Source of the DNA: Haemophilus pittmaniae
Lineage (GTDB): Bacteria > Pseudomonadota > Gammaproteobacteria > Enterobacterales > Pasteurellaceae
NCBI RefSeq assembly: GCF_900186995.1
Contig: NZ_LT906463.1
Location: forward strand, 62,001 to 126,000
Reading direction: 5' to 3'
Length of the DNA stretch: 64,000 nt
The notes under the pieces: model-generated
What the model was told of the DNA's origin: nothing
What the model saw: only the letters and a program-made list of their open reading frames with translations
Databases searched by the model: none
Shown here: positions 1 through 9,219 of the stretch, one piece after another
Layout: every line of letters begins with the position of its first letter
How positions within the stretch are numbered: the first letter of the stretch is position 1
Position numbers and translations under genes: made by a program

Positions 1-779
1 TTTGCAGGGAAAACAGAAGATTGTAAGCGTTTATAAAGCTCTTCATCACCGCAAGAAGAAAGGATTAAACCACCACGTGGGCCACCTAAGGTTTTATGGG
101 TGGTCGTTGTCACAACGTGTGCATATGGTAATGGGTTTGGATATAAACCAGCTGCAATTAAACCCGCAACGTGTGCCATATCGACGAACAGATACGCACC
201 CACTTCATCAGCGATTTCGCGCATTTTTTTCCAGTCTACTACTTGGGAATATGCGGAGAAACCGGCAACGATCATTTTCGGTTTGTGTTCTAAGGCTTTT
301 TGACGCACATCCTCATAGTCGATCAAACCGTCAGCGGTGATGCCGTAAAGCACAGAATGATAAATTTTACCGGAGAAGCTTACTTTCGCCCCGTGAGTTA
401 GGTGACCACCATGCGCTAAATCCATCCCTAAAATAGTATCGCCAGCGTTGATTAATGCACCATAGACCGCCGCATTGGCTTGTGAACCAGAGTGTGGTTG
501 CACGTTCACATAATCCGCACCAAATAATTCTTTCGCGCGATCAATTGCCAACTGTTCCACAATGTCTGCGTACTCACAACCACCATAGTAACGTTTACCC
601 GGATAGCCTTCCGCATATTTGTTGGTAAACTGTGAACCCTGCGCTTCCATTACGCGTGGACTGGCATAGTTTTCAGATGCGATAAGCTCGATATGCTCTT
701 CTTGACGACGATTTTCGTCCTGAATGGCTTGCCATAGAACCGGATCGTAATCAGCGATGTTCATACTTTTTTTAAACAT
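1..779 (-). CDS. glyA: Serine hydroxymethyltransferase, N-terminal part (cut by window edge)
   Basis: GlyA converts serine and tetrahydrofolate to glycine and 5,10-methylene-tetrahydrofolate in the cytoplasm, using pyridoxal phosphate. About 259 codons of the usual roughly 420 are present and the C-terminus lies off the left edge. The PLP-binding lysine motif [14 protein letters not shown] is visible at about residues 222-235, with the catalytic-domain signature around HGGHLTHG further upstream. The chosen ATG at 779 has a GAGGA ribosome site eight bases upstream; a second ATG at codon 6 has none. The gene stands alone, with the lipoprotein genes ending 115 bp upstream. A MetR-like box lies in that gap. 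Folate one-carbon units made here feed purH and thyA elsewhere in the window. Identification is secure. Confidence 0.97.
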   Translation of the reverse strand, partial: MFKKSMNIADYDPVLWQAIQDENRRQEEHIELIASENYASPRVMEAQGSQFTNKYAEGYPGKRYYGGCEYADIVEQLAIDRAKELFGADYVNVQPHSGSQANAAVYGALINAGDTILGMDLAHGGHLTHGAKVSFSGKIYHSVLYGITADGLIDYEDVRQKALEHKPKMIVAGFSAYSQVVDWKKMREIADEVGAYLFVDMAHVAGLIAAGLYPNPLPYAHVVTTTTHKTLGGPRGGLILSSCGDEELYKRLQSSVFPA

Positions 780-876
780 TGTGTTTTCCTCGTTACTTAA
801 ATTATTTGTGTATAGTTTACCTGTTTCCAAGTAAGAATTTAATCAGACATTTTGCGCATATTTTTCATTATTACAA

Positions 877-889
877 TGAAAAACATTCA
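877..889. promoter_or_regulatory. MetR-like binding site upstream of glyA
   Basis: TGAAAAACATTCA matches the E. coli MetR consensus TGAA-N2-T/A-N2-TTCA exactly. It lies about 98 bp upstream of the glyA start, and glyA is a known MetR target in E. coli. A separate 8 bp inverted repeat (TTTTTCAT / ATGAAAAA, 861-883) overlaps it. The match is seen; regulation is inferred. Confidence 0.5.
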
Positions 890-894
890 CTTAT

Positions 895-1467
895 CTAGAT
901 TGAGCCCTTTTCTTTAACTAATTTCTCAATCAGTTTTGTTTCTTTAGTTTGCTCACCGGCATTCAATTTACGGCATTGAGCGGTCTCTTTTGTATAGGTA
1001 TTAAAACTTGTCATCCTTGTTGGACTTTCCATTTTAATCTTCATATCTAAATGATTACCACAGTCACTACAAGATGAAACAAACTCCTTATCATGCGCTT
1101 TAAATTCTGGAGATTGTTCAATTATTTTTGCCACTTGCGGTGAATGGGCGGTTTTAAATAGGCGATCGGTAAAATCGTAACTTAACTTACCCTTATCAGC
1201 CTGCCATTTGGCCTTTGCCTGTAATAAATAACGCATCCAACCTTCTTGTGTATCGATCTGCGAGATACCACGTAGCAGCACAGTTTGATCCGCGCGATAG
1301 GTAATATAATCAAAATGCTCAACCGGTAAAGGCGCCTTGGCGGATGGTTTGACATGGCAAATCCAATCGCCAACTAATGCCTTTTCCTCTGCCGTTTGCT
1401 GATGCGCTGTTGCACAACCGGCCAATAACACAGCCAACAGGCTTCCTAAAATCAGCTTTCTCATCAT
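895..1467 (-). CDS. Lipoprotein of unknown function, paralogue 1
   Basis: A 190-residue secreted lipoprotein. It begins with a charged start (MMRKL), a hydrophobic stretch and the lipobox LLAG-C, so Cys18 should be lipidated after Lgt and LspA processing. The mature part is globular with no membrane segment. It shares a clear pattern with the next gene: WICH near the N-terminus, then VxHF, LRGIS, RYL, KWQ, LSxDF, AHSxxVAK, HxDM and a C-terminal C-R. The conserved Cys of WICH and the final Cys could form a disulfide; this copy has an extra CSDC. Residue +2 after the lipidated Cys is Ala, which favours outer-membrane sorting. AAGGAG lies seven bases before the first ATG. I do not recognise the family. 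Confidence 0.85.
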   Translation of the reverse strand: MMRKLILGSLLAVLLAGCATAHQQTAEEKALVGDWICHVKPSAKAPLPVEHFDYITYRADQTVLLRGISQIDTQEGWMRYLLQAKAKWQADKGKLSYDFTDRLFKTAHSPQVAKIIEQSPEFKAHDKEFVSSCSDCGNHLDMKIKMESPTRMTSFNTYTKETAQCRKLNAGEQTKETKLIEKLVKEKGSI

Positions 1468-1553
1468 AATACTCCTTTTACTTGATAGGTCATTGAAGTT
1501 ACAAAAGTATGCTTAAAATTCTATTCATCCTGCGAACAATCGAATAACAAGAG

Positions 1554-2102
1554 TTAGCGCTTGGCACTAAAGTACTTATTTAATAATTGAATGTCTTTAT
1601 CACGCTCTGTTACACGTCGGCAAGTCGCATAATCCTTGCCTAAAAGTAGTTCGTTGCCATCTTGTTTCAGCTCAATTGGCATATCCACATGATCGGCAGA
1701 TTTACTATAAAATGCATCCAATTGTTCTTTTTCTTGTTTTTGCAAAGCCTTATTTTGCTTGATGGCTTTAGCCACATTTTTACTGTGAGCCGGCACCATA
1801 GCACGATTGATAAAATCAAAACTTAAGACATTAGTTTGACTCTGCCATTTCACCTTTCCTTTGATTAAATAACGGAGCGTGCTCTCCTTATCTAATTCAA
1901 TGCTAGAAATACCTCGCAACATACCTGCTCCATCAGATTTCAAAACAAAATGATCTACACGATCGTAAGTTTGTTTATCTTTCGTTGGGATAGTATGGCA
2001 AATCCACTCACCGGCTAAAGTTGAACTTTGTGAGACATTTGAAGCTCCTGCACAACCTGTTAATAATACAGCGACAAGACTACCCAATATTAACTTTCTC
2101 AT
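1554..2102 (-). CDS. Lipoprotein of unknown function, paralogue 2
   Basis: A 182-residue lipoprotein with signal MRKLILGSLVAVLLTGC, whose first residues are nearly identical to those of its downstream neighbour. The lipobox is LLTG-C (Cys17). The mature domain repeats the neighbour's pattern (WICH, VDHF, LRGIS, LRYL, KWQ, LSFDF, AHSKNVAK, HVDM, CRR), so the two genes are a tandem duplication that has diverged outside these blocks. They lie 86 bp apart, each with its own AAGGAGTAT-type ribosome site, and may be co-transcribed. No catalytic motif is visible. A small beta-rich outer-membrane or periplasmic binding protein is possible but unproven. Confidence 0.83.
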   Translation of the reverse strand: MRKLILGSLVAVLLTGCAGASNVSQSSTLAGEWICHTIPTKDKQTYDRVDHFVLKSDGAGMLRGISSIELDKESTLRYLIKGKVKWQSQTNVLSFDFINRAMVPAHSKNVAKAIKQNKALQKQEKEQLDAFYSKSADHVDMPIELKQDGNELLLGKDYATCRRVTERDKDIQLLNKYFSAKR

Positions 2103-2164
2103 AAGATACTCCTTTTATTGACAGTAAGGACGGCATTCATCACAACAAGATGGGAAATTGGGGT

Positions 2165-3388
2165 TCAATCTGGAATATGTAAAAGGCGGCAGTTACACAA
2201 ATCATCACTTTCAAATTCTGATATTTCACCTGCAGCCTTATTTGGAATTGGGAATAAACGCACAGTTAGCGGTTTATTTAAGCGAAATGCCATCGTCCCG
2301 GTGTCTCGCATAATAGCCGCTATGCTTTCAGCCTTAGCATTTCCCGACACCGGAACCGTATCTAAACCGATACCACATACGGCGCTATAAGTCAGTAAAG
2401 CTCGAATATCAAAATATTGTTTTTGTGTACCTTCCGCTAAGCCCAAATCTTCTGTCACCGCCAACATTAATCCAGAAAACCCAACTAATGGTACGCGTTG
2501 GATTGATTTAAACACTTTTGTCAGTAACGCAGAAATCTCTACTGAACCAGCCGCACCAAAATATGGCAATCCCATTAATTCATAGATTTTTGTCATGGAT
2601 GAACAATTTTTCGATGGTGCCGCCGAACTATCAATGCCTGCAAATTCAAATTCACCTGATAATTTGACCGCACTTAGCATCTCTAATACTTGATCTACAT
2701 GATATTGCAGCGCTTGCGACATCGCTCGATAACAATCCGCATAAAATTGATTATGAGACGATTTTGGTACAGATTTTAATACTTCGACTAATAAATCAGG
2801 TGTTTCTAACCCTATGACAAAACTATTTGGTAAATGACTTAGATGATAACCGGCGGGGAAATAAGGAATAAATGGCTTGCAGTTAAAATTCACCGTAAAG
2901 TTAAAATTACCTTCGCCACGTGGTGTGATATTTGCAATTCGTTGTACCGCATAAACAGATTGTTCGATAAGTTCATTATCTAACACGCCATTTTCATCTA
3001 ATGGCACATTAACACAAGCATTACACAAGTCGCCATAAGCTGCGATTAACTCTGGCAATAACGCAATTTCCTCTTTATTTCTCGCCGCGCCTATTGCAAA
3101 TCGAATACGAATTCCACTTTCATTAAATTTATTCAGTAACTCCGTTAAATACTGCAAATCTGCTTTTGCTGTCTGCAAATTGGTTAAATCCAAATATTCA
3201 CCAAAAGGATTGGTTATGACCCGAATCGATTGCAAGGTATAACCTGCTTTCTGCACGGCTGGTAATAACAAATCTACATCACGTTTAACTGAATAAAGGG
3301 TGTCTTCCCATTGCGTTTTATCTTTATGTAACGTCAGAAAAAAACTGATTGTGCGAATACGACATAATTCCTTATTTTTATAATCCAT
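2165..3388 (-). CDS. DUF711 family protein
   Basis: A 407-residue cytoplasmic protein with the hallmarks of the DUF711 family: RIRTISFFL at the N-terminus, the central block GIDSSAAPS, and a glycine-rich C-terminal part with GFSGLMLAVTEDLGLA, DIRALLTYSAVCGIGLDTVP and a late VSGNAKAESIAAI. The length fits the family's roughly 400-450. No signal peptide or membrane helix is present. The family's biochemical role is unknown to me; a distant relationship to pyruvate formate-lyase-like folds has been suggested, and in other bacteria the gene often follows an ACT-domain gene, which is absent here. It lies 30 bp after purD on the same strand with its own AAGGGAG site, so it may be read from the pur transcript. 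Confidence 0.85.
   Translation of the reverse strand: MDYKNKELCRIRTISFFLTLHKDKTQWEDTLYSVKRDVDLLLPAVQKAGYTLQSIRVITNPFGEYLDLTNLQTAKADLQYLTELLNKFNESGIRIRFAIGAARNKEEIALLPELIAAYGDLCNACVNVPLDENGVLDNELIEQSVYAVQRIANITPRGEGNFNFTVNFNCKPFIPYFPAGYHLSHLPNSFVIGLETPDLLVEVLKSVPKSSHNQFYADCYRAMSQALQYHVDQVLEMLSAVKLSGEFEFAGIDSSAAPSKNCSSMTKIYELMGLPYFGAAGSVEISALLTKVFKSIQRVPLVGFSGLMLAVTEDLGLAEGTQKQYFDIRALLTYSAVCGIGLDTVPVSGNAKAESIAAIMRDTGTMAFRLNKPLTVRLFPIPNKAAGEISEFESDDLCNCRLLHIPD
2667..2675 (-). other. DNA uptake signal core (AAGTGCGGT)
   Basis: A perfect 9-base Haemophilus-type uptake core on the minus strand, inside the DUF711 gene. It is one of only three found by eye in the window. Confidence 0.6.
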
Positions 3389-3418
3389 ACGCTCCCTTGA
3401 GATTAAATATAGTGGTTT

Positions 3419-4702
3419 TTATTGTTCGCGAGCCACGGCTCGATAGCCAATATCGCGACGATAAAAACGCCCCGTCCATTGAATTTGCTCAGCCAGTTTT
3501 AAGGCTTTTTGTTGTGCTTCAAATACGCTTTTACCTAATGCAGTAACACAAAGCACGCGACCACCATTCGTGACTAATTTGCCTTCTTTTTCTGCTACAC
3601 CAGCTAAAAAAACTTTCTCATTTTCGACCGCACTTTGTGGTAAACCGCTAATCACATCACCTTTGCGATAATCTCCCGGATAGCCCTCCGCCGCTAATAC
3701 AATGCCTAAGGACGCTTGCGGGTTCCATTGGGATTCCACTTCGTCCAATTTACCATCACAAGCTTTAAGACAAAGTCCAACCAGATCCGATTCGAGACGC
3801 AGCATAATCGGTTGCGTTTCCGGATCGCCAAAACGACAGTTAAATTCAATCACTTTCGGCTGGCCATTCGGCATGATCATTAGTCCTGCATACAAGAAAC
3901 CGGTGTAAACATTGCCTTCTTCTTCCATACCATTGACCGTTGGATAAATCACTTCTCGCATAATGCGATCATGAATTTCTGGTGTCACCACTGGTGCAGG
4001 TGAATACGCCCCCATACCGCCGGTATTCAAACCAGTGTCGTTTTCGCCTACGCGTTTATGATCTTGGCTGGTAGCCATAGGTTCGACGTTTTTACCGTCC
4101 ACCATCACGATAAAGCTGGCTTCCTCACCATCTAGAAACTCTTCAATCACAACCCGACTACCCGCTTCCCCAAAGGCATTGCCGGAAAGCATATCACGCA
4201 CAGCGTCTTCCGCTTCTTGCAATGTCATTGCAACGATCACACCTTTGCCCGCAGCCAAACCATCTGCTTTTACGACAATTGGCGCACCTTTCTCACGTAA
4301 GTACGCCAATGCAGGTTCTACTTCGGTGAAGTTTTGATATTCTGCCGTTGGGATTTTATGACGAGCGAGGAAATCTTTGGTGAATGCCTTTGAGCCTTCC
4401 AATTGCGCAGCTGCTTGAGTTGGGCCAAAAATTTTCAATCCTGCTGCCCGAAATGCATCGACTACCCCAATCACCAAAGGTGCTTCAGGGCCAACAATCG
4501 TGAGCCCAATTTGCTTATCTTGAGCAAATTTCACTAAGGCAGGGATATCTGTCGCAGCGATATTCACGTTTTCAACTTTTTGTTCTAATGCTGTACCTGC
4601 ATTGCCCGGTGCGACAAAAACTTTGTCTGCTAATGGAGATTGTGCTGCTTTCCAAGCCAAGGCGTGTTCACGACCGCCATTTCCGATGATGAGGATGTTC
4701 AT
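3419..4702 (-). CDS. purD: Phosphoribosylamine-glycine ligase (GAR synthetase)
   Basis: PurD joins glycine to phosphoribosylamine with ATP, the second step of purine synthesis. The 427-residue length matches the family (about 430). Visible motifs are the N-terminal GNGGREHALAW (7-17), the ATP-grasp KADGLAAGKGV (145-155), GGMGAYSP (228-235) and EFNCRFGDPETQ further on. The start has AAGGAG five bases upstream. In E. coli purH and purD form an operon; here purD follows purH on the same strand after a 201 bp gap with a purH terminator-like hairpin and an inverted-repeat element, so coupling may be reduced. Glycine supplied by GlyA is its substrate. Confidence 0.98.
   Translation of the reverse strand: MNILIIGNGGREHALAWKAAQSPLADKVFVAPGNAGTALEQKVENVNIAATDIPALVKFAQDKQIGLTIVGPEAPLVIGVVDAFRAAGLKIFGPTQAAAQLEGSKAFTKDFLARHKIPTAEYQNFTEVEPALAYLREKGAPIVVKADGLAAGKGVIVAMTLQEAEDAVRDMLSGNAFGEAGSRVVIEEFLDGEEASFIVMVDGKNVEPMATSQDHKRVGENDTGLNTGGMGAYSPAPVVTPEIHDRIMREVIYPTVNGMEEEGNVYTGFLYAGLMIMPNGQPKVIEFNCRFGDPETQPIMLRLESDLVGLCLKACDGKLDEVESQWNPQASLGIVLAAEGYPGDYRKGDVISGLPQSAVENEKVFLAGVAEKEGKLVTNGGRVLCVTALGKSVFEAQQKALKLAEQIQWTGRFYRRDIGYRAVAREQ
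3627..3635 (-). other. DNA uptake signal core (AAGTGCGGT)
   Basis: A second perfect 9-base uptake core, inside purD on the minus strand. Confidence 0.6.
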
Positions 4703-4730
4703 AATGCTCCTTGTATCTTTTTGAATTTAA

Positions 4731-4856
4731 CCCCCTCTTTAGCAAAGAGAGCAAAGAGGGGTAGGGGAGATTTGGCAGAAGTTATTTCAACCTCATAGTA
4801 TATTTAGCATCGTTTAAATCTCCCCCCAGCCCCCTCTTTACGAAAGAGGGGGGAGG
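4731..4856. repeat. Inverted-repeat element in the purH-purD gap
   Basis: Two arms face each other: AAAGAGGGGTAGGGGAGATTT at 4753-4773 and AAATCTCC..CCCCTCTTT at 4816-4839, about 42 bp apart. Each arm is also part of its own smaller hairpin; the right one is perfect (CCCCCTCTTT-ACG-AAAGAGGGGG, 4830-4853). It has no coding capacity. It looks like a small non-autonomous mobile or structural repeat inserted in the purHD operon. No target duplication is obvious. Confidence 0.6.
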
Positions 4857-4862
4857 AATAAG

Positions 4863-4890
4863 TAAAAAAGTAATTCGCTCATTGAGCGAA
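4863..4890 (-). terminator. Candidate terminator after purH
   Basis: The perfect inverted repeat TTCGCTCA-T-TGAGCGAA (4874-4890) is followed on the minus strand by TTACTTTTTTAC. It lies 14 bp beyond the purH stop codon. Confidence 0.6.
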
Positions 4891-4903
4891 GTTACGATAT
4901 AAA

Positions 4904-6502
4904 TTAATGTCTAAAATGACGCATTCCAGTTAATACCATCACCATATTATGTTCATCCGCTGCATCAATCACTTCTTGATCGCGCATTGAACCACCTGGA
5001 TGGATAACACATTGAATACCTACTTTCGCCGCTGCATCAATACCATCCCGGAATGGGAAGAATGCATCAGATGCCATCACACAACCCGCTACGGTCAAAC
5101 CTTCATCCTGAGCCTTAATGCCCGCAATCTTCGCAGAATATACGCGGCTCATTTGGCCGGCACCAATACCGATAGTTTGATTATCTTTGGCATAAACAAT
5201 CGCATTGGATTTCACAAATTTCGCGACTTTCCAGCAGAACAATAAATCTTTTAATTCCTGTTCAGTTGGTTGACGTTTACTCACCACTTTTAAATCATCC
5301 AAACCAACCATGCCTAAATCCGCATCTTGCACCAATAAACCGCCGTTTACACGTTTGAAATCTAAACGTTCAGAACGTGAAGTCCATTCACCGCATTCAA
5401 GCAAACGAACATTTTTCTTACGTTTCACCACTTCTTGCGCTTCAGCTGAAACTTTCGGTGCAATAATCACTTCAACGAATTGGCGTTCCACGATTTCAGT
5501 CGCGGTCTTTTCATCTAATTCACGGTTGAAAGCAATAATGCCACCAAATGCAGAAGTTGGATCGGTTTGGTAAGCGCGGTTGTAGGCTTCTAAAATATCT
5601 TTACCTAAAGCTACACCGCATGGATTTGCGTGTTTAACGATCACACAAGCCGGCTCATCAAATTCTTTCACGCATTCAAGTGCCGCATCGGTATCTGCAA
5701 TATTATTGTAAGACAAGGCTTTACCTTGGAGTTGGTGAGCCGTAGCCACGCTCGCTTCTTTCACATTTAAATCAACGTAGAAGGCCGCATTTTGATGGGA
5801 ATTCTCGCCGTAACGCATGGTTTGTTTACGTACGAAGTTAAGGTTTAAAGTCCGTGGGAATTGACCACATTGCGCATTGGCATCTTCTTCCTCTGCTACA
5901 TGATACGGTTTCACCATTTGTCCAAAGTAGTTAGCAATCATGGAGTCATATTGAGCGGTATGTTCAAATGCTTTAATCGCAAGGTCAAAACGGGTTTCAA
6001 GCGTTAGGCTGTTTTGGTGTTTATCCATTTCCGCAAGAATAGCGTTGAAATCATTATTATTCACCACGATCGCCACATCTTTATGGTTTTTCGCGGCAGA
6101 GCGCACCATTGTTGGGCCACCGATATCGATATTTTCTACCGCATCAGCCAAGGTGCAATCAGGCTTAGCCACGGTAGCGGCAAACGGATATAAATTCACA
6201 ACCACCATATCAATGCCCTCAATACCATGTTGTTGCATGATGGCATCATCCGTACCACGGCGACCAAGAATCCCGCCATGAACTTTAGGATGCAGGGTTT
6301 TCACGCGACCGTCCATCATCTCCGGAAATCCCGTGTAATCGGAAACTTCGGTGACCGGCAAGCCGTGTTGTTCCAACAATTTCGCGGTACCGCCGGTAGA
6401 AAGTAGTTTAACGCCACGCTGCACTAGGCCTTGGGCAAATTCTACAATACCGGTTTTATCAGAAACACTTAATAACGCCTGACGAATTGGACGATCTGTC
6501 AT
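4904..6502 (-). CDS. purH: Bifunctional AICAR transformylase / IMP cyclohydrolase
   Basis: PurH carries out the last two steps of IMP synthesis: formylation of AICAR with 10-formyl-tetrahydrofolate and ring closure. The protein has 532 residues against about 529 in E. coli. The N-terminal IMP cyclohydrolase domain (about 1-200) begins with [15 protein letters not shown] and has LLSTGGTA and [12 protein letters not shown]. The C-terminal transformylase domain carries [11 protein letters not shown] and the final [19 protein letters not shown] precedes the ATG. A strong PurR operator lies 48 bp upstream. It is followed by a terminator-like hairpin, the repeat element and then purD. Confidence 0.98.
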   Translation of the reverse strand: MTDRPIRQALLSVSDKTGIVEFAQGLVQRGVKLLSTGGTAKLLEQHGLPVTEVSDYTGFPEMMDGRVKTLHPKVHGGILGRRGTDDAIMQQHGIEGIDMVVVNLYPFAATVAKPDCTLADAVENIDIGGPTMVRSAAKNHKDVAIVVNNNDFNAILAEMDKHQNSLTLETRFDLAIKAFEHTAQYDSMIANYFGQMVKPYHVAEEEDANAQCGQFPRTLNLNFVRKQTMRYGENSHQNAAFYVDLNVKEASVATAHQLQGKALSYNNIADTDAALECVKEFDEPACVIVKHANPCGVALGKDILEAYNRAYQTDPTSAFGGIIAFNRELDEKTATEIVERQFVEVIIAPKVSAEAQEVVKRKKNVRLLECGEWTSRSERLDFKRVNGGLLVQDADLGMVGLDDLKVVSKRQPTEQELKDLLFCWKVAKFVKSNAIVYAKDNQTIGIGAGQMSRVYSAKIAGIKAQDEGLTVAGCVMASDAFFPFRDGIDAAAKVGIQCVIHPGGSMRDQEVIDAADEHNMVMVLTGMRHFRH

Positions 6503-6549
6503 TACATTTTCCTTTCATTGAGTGGTTAAAAATAAGCGGCGGCATTATA

Positions 6550-6565
6550 ACGCAAACGTTTGCTT
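6550..6565. promoter_or_regulatory. PurR operator upstream of purH
   Basis: ACGCAAACGTTTGCTT matches the PurR operator ACGCAAACGTTTGCGT at 15 of 16 positions, with a perfect CGCAAACGTTTGCG-type palindromic centre. It lies 48 bp upstream of the purH start, where repression by PurR with hypoxanthine or guanine would block transcription. Confidence 0.8.
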
Positions 6566-6607
6566 TAATGTAGGAGAAATTAAACAGGCAGATCTCGGAG
6601 GAGAAAT

Positions 6608-6691
6608 AAAACGCCCTATCGAACACAAGCGTTTTGTCTAAAAAGCGCTCTAAGTGATTGATTTTATTAACATTGGTTTAAAAAACAAATT
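6608..6691 (-). repeat. Interspersed 80 bp repeat, copy R1
   Basis: One of eight copies of an AT-rich intergenic repeat. The shared core TAATAAAATCAAT is exact here (reverse strand, 6657-6669) and the outer end is GGGCGTTT. It lies 3' of the DoxX gene and in that gene's orientation, after its terminator and before purH. Confidence 0.7.
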
Positions 6692-6699
6692 TCTGGCAG

Positions 6700-6722
6700 A
6701 AAAAAGCCCGCCAAAGGCGGGC
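6700..6722 (-). terminator. Terminator after the DoxX gene
   Basis: The perfect stem GCCCGCC-AAA-GGCGGGC (6706-6722) is followed on the minus strand by a six-base T run. It lies 22 bp beyond the DoxX stop. Confidence 0.85.
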
Positions 6723-6744
6723 AAATCCTAAGGGAGGGAATGGA

Positions 6745-7149
6745 TTAATAACGTTTGCGGTTATCGATAGAACATGCACCCGCGCCGGTTAAAAAGAAGG
6801 TAAAGAATAAAATCGCGTACACCAAGGCTAATTCACCACCGTTCAATAATGGCATAAAGACATTCCCTTTATAAGCCACATGGGCAATAAAATAGCCAAC
6901 AAACATTTGACCAGAAAGAATAAATGCCGCTGGGCGGGTAAACCAGCCAAGGGCTAATAAAATCGAGCCCACAATTTCAACGATGCCGCCAACAACCATC
7001 ATTGGATCTGTTACCGGACCATTGCCACCGGTCATGGAAATCGGGAATTCCCAGAATTTTGCTGTCGCATGCCAAATAAACAAATAAACGGTAACCCAAC
7101 GTAATAGGGCAAGGGCATAAGGGCGAATTTTTTCAATAGTAGCGTTCAT
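6745..7149 (-). CDS. DoxX family membrane protein
   Basis: A 134-residue integral membrane protein with four predicted helices: about 12-30, 47-68, 72-92 and 105-124. This is the usual size and topology of the DoxX/YqjF family. The pattern WHATAKFWEFP after helix 1 and GGIVEIVGSILLALGWFTRPAA in the middle are typical. Family members are linked to redox or sulfur stress in some species, but the function here is not known. AAAGGAAA lies before the ATG. It has its own terminator and lies between dsbD and purH, so it is probably a single-gene unit or the tail of the dsbD transcript (114 bp gap). Confidence 0.85.
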   Translation of the reverse strand: MNATIEKIRPYALALLRWVTVYLFIWHATAKFWEFPISMTGGNGPVTDPMMVVGGIVEIVGSILLALGWFTRPAAFILSGQMFVGYFIAHVAYKGNVFMPLLNGGELALVYAILFFTFFLTGAGACSIDNRKRY

Positions 7150-7263
7150 AAAGTTTCCTTTTGTTAGAGTAATGTAAAAAACGCGCTCATACTAAAGGCT
7201 AAAAATTACTGAAACAATGCGTAAAATTGAAAAAGACTTTTTACCGGTACGAAATAATTTACT

Positions 7264-8997
7264 CTAATGACGAATTTTCTCTAACCATTGCAGAAAATCA
7301 GAGGGTGGCATAAAGCCGGTAATTCGAGCATTTTTCAGCTCATTTCCTTGCTGATCAAAAAACAGAATCGTCGGTAAGCCCAATACCTGATACTGCGCCA
7401 TTAACGCCTGATTTTCCGGTGAGTTTTGTGTCATATCCACCTGCAATAACAATACCTCTTCAAAGGCCTGTTGCACCGCGGGATCATTGAAGGTTTGATG
7501 GTCGAACTCCTTACAAGCCACACACCAATCTGCATATAAATCTAACATCACCAAAGGTTTGCTATTGTCCGCCAGCGCCTGCTGGAGTTCGGCTGTATTA
7601 TGAATACGTTTAAAAACTGCCTGCGCGTTCTTTGGCTGCATAGCTTCAGTTCCCCACAACCATTGTTGTAACGGTTGCACACACACCATCGCCGCACCGA
7701 AAAACACAATTCGCGCTAGCTGACCAATGCCTTGTTTTGGCATTTGTAGAGCAAACCACACAAAAAAAGCAGTGCCTAATAAGGCCCATAAACGTGGAGC
7801 CCAAATTTCCGGCAAAATGCGAGAAAGCAAAAAGACCGGCAAAGCTAACATCACAAAACCAAATAACTTCTTCACGGTTTCCATCCACATACCTGATTTT
7901 GGCAAGATTTTATTACCAAATAAGGTGATTAGGATTAATGGCACGCCCATACCCAGCGCTAATAAATACAAGGTTAGTGCTCCGGTTAATAGATCTCCGC
8001 TTTGAGCAACATACAGCAAGGCTCCGGATAACGGCGCTGAAGTACAAGGTGAAGCTACCAGCCCGGCAATCATGCCCATGAGGAAAACGCCGCCGAATGC
8101 ACCGGCCTGTTGACGCTGGCTTAATAAGGTTAGTTTGGTCTGCCAGCTTGCCGGTAATTGCAGATTAAACAGACCAAACATGGATAAGGCCAATAAGACG
8201 AAAATGACGGAAAGCCCAATCATCACCGCTGGATGTTGTAGAGCAACTTGGAATGGCAAACCAATTGCCGCCACCACTAAACCGAGCAAAGTATAGGTAA
8301 GCGCCATTCCTTGCACATATACCACGCTTAACCCCAATGCCCGCCACATATTCGGCCGTTGTTGACTACCAATCACGATGGCCGATAACAATGGCAACAT
8401 CGGTAGCACGCAAGGGGTGAATGCCAAGCCGAGTCCTAATAGGAAGAACCCCAAAATCGCCCATTTACTTTGATTTAATTCGGCCGCCAAACGCTCTTGT
8501 TGGGAGGCTGGCATAACATTGCTTGCCTTGTTGTCTTGGCTTAACGGTATTTGAGCTACAGGAAGGTTTACCACATCAAATTCTTTGGTTTCCGGCGGGT
8601 AACAAAATCCTTCGGTACACCCCTGATAAGTTACTTCCAAACGACTATTGGCAGCCAACGGTGGCTGTATAACACGCACTTCAGCATCAAATCCCTGATT
8701 GAAGATAAAGGTTTGACCAAAATAGGGATCTTGATAACTCTTAGGTTCTTGAGAAAAAACAGGGGCGCTTAAGACATTTTCTTGATCGACCAAGCGAATT
8801 TGAATTTTATCCCGATACAAATAATAACCTTCAGCTACTTGCCAATGCAGTAATAACGCCTCTTGCTGAGCCGTTTGCTGAACCGATAATTGAAATGCGT
8901 CATCTACTTTTAAAAAGTTACTACCACGCTCAAAAAGAGCGCTTTGCGCTGTTAGTGTAAAAAAGCAAAACAGCAAAAAAGAAAAAACTCGTTGCAT
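7264..8997 (-). CDS. dsbD: Thiol:disulfide interchange protein DsbD
   Basis: DsbD carries electrons from cytoplasmic thioredoxin across the inner membrane to periplasmic DsbC, DsbG and cytochrome c maturation. All three parts are present in 577 residues. After a signal peptide (1-20) comes a periplasmic N-domain with the redox pair C127/C132 (GCTEGFC). The central domain has eight or so helices with TPCVLPMLPLL and ASPCTSAPLSG carrying the two membrane cysteines. The C-terminal thioredoxin-like domain has WCVAC (C492/C495). The length is close to E. coli DsbD (about 565). No clear ribosome site precedes the ATG. The gap upstream (8998-9219) must hold its promoter. Confidence 0.96.
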   Translation of the reverse strand: MQRVFSFLLFCFFTLTAQSALFERGSNFLKVDDAFQLSVQQTAQQEALLLHWQVAEGYYLYRDKIQIRLVDQENVLSAPVFSQEPKSYQDPYFGQTFIFNQGFDAEVRVIQPPLAANSRLEVTYQGCTEGFCYPPETKEFDVVNLPVAQIPLSQDNKASNVMPASQQERLAAELNQSKWAILGFFLLGLGLAFTPCVLPMLPLLSAIVIGSQQRPNMWRALGLSVVYVQGMALTYTLLGLVVAAIGLPFQVALQHPAVMIGLSVIFVLLALSMFGLFNLQLPASWQTKLTLLSQRQQAGAFGGVFLMGMIAGLVASPCTSAPLSGALLYVAQSGDLLTGALTLYLLALGMGVPLILITLFGNKILPKSGMWMETVKKLFGFVMLALPVFLLSRILPEIWAPRLWALLGTAFFVWFALQMPKQGIGQLARIVFFGAAMVCVQPLQQWLWGTEAMQPKNAQAVFKRIHNTAELQQALADNSKPLVMLDLYADWCVACKEFDHQTFNDPAVQQAFEEVLLLQVDMTQNSPENQALMAQYQVLGLPTILFFDQQGNELKNARITGFMPPSDFLQWLEKIRH

Positions 8998-9219
8998 AGG
9001 ACTGAAAAGAAGTTAGCAAAATGGCGCAAATTCTAGCACAAGTTTACCAATAACAAGGTTGAATTTTTATATTTGACTTCGTCATATCACCTATCACATG
9101 CAATAACGATTCAACCAAGACTTGCTACATTGATTATTTCTGTGCAAATAAAAAGAGAAAATGTACTTCCATTTTCCCTTTATATTTTAATTAAAGACTA
9201 CCTGTTGTATCGTCTATGC

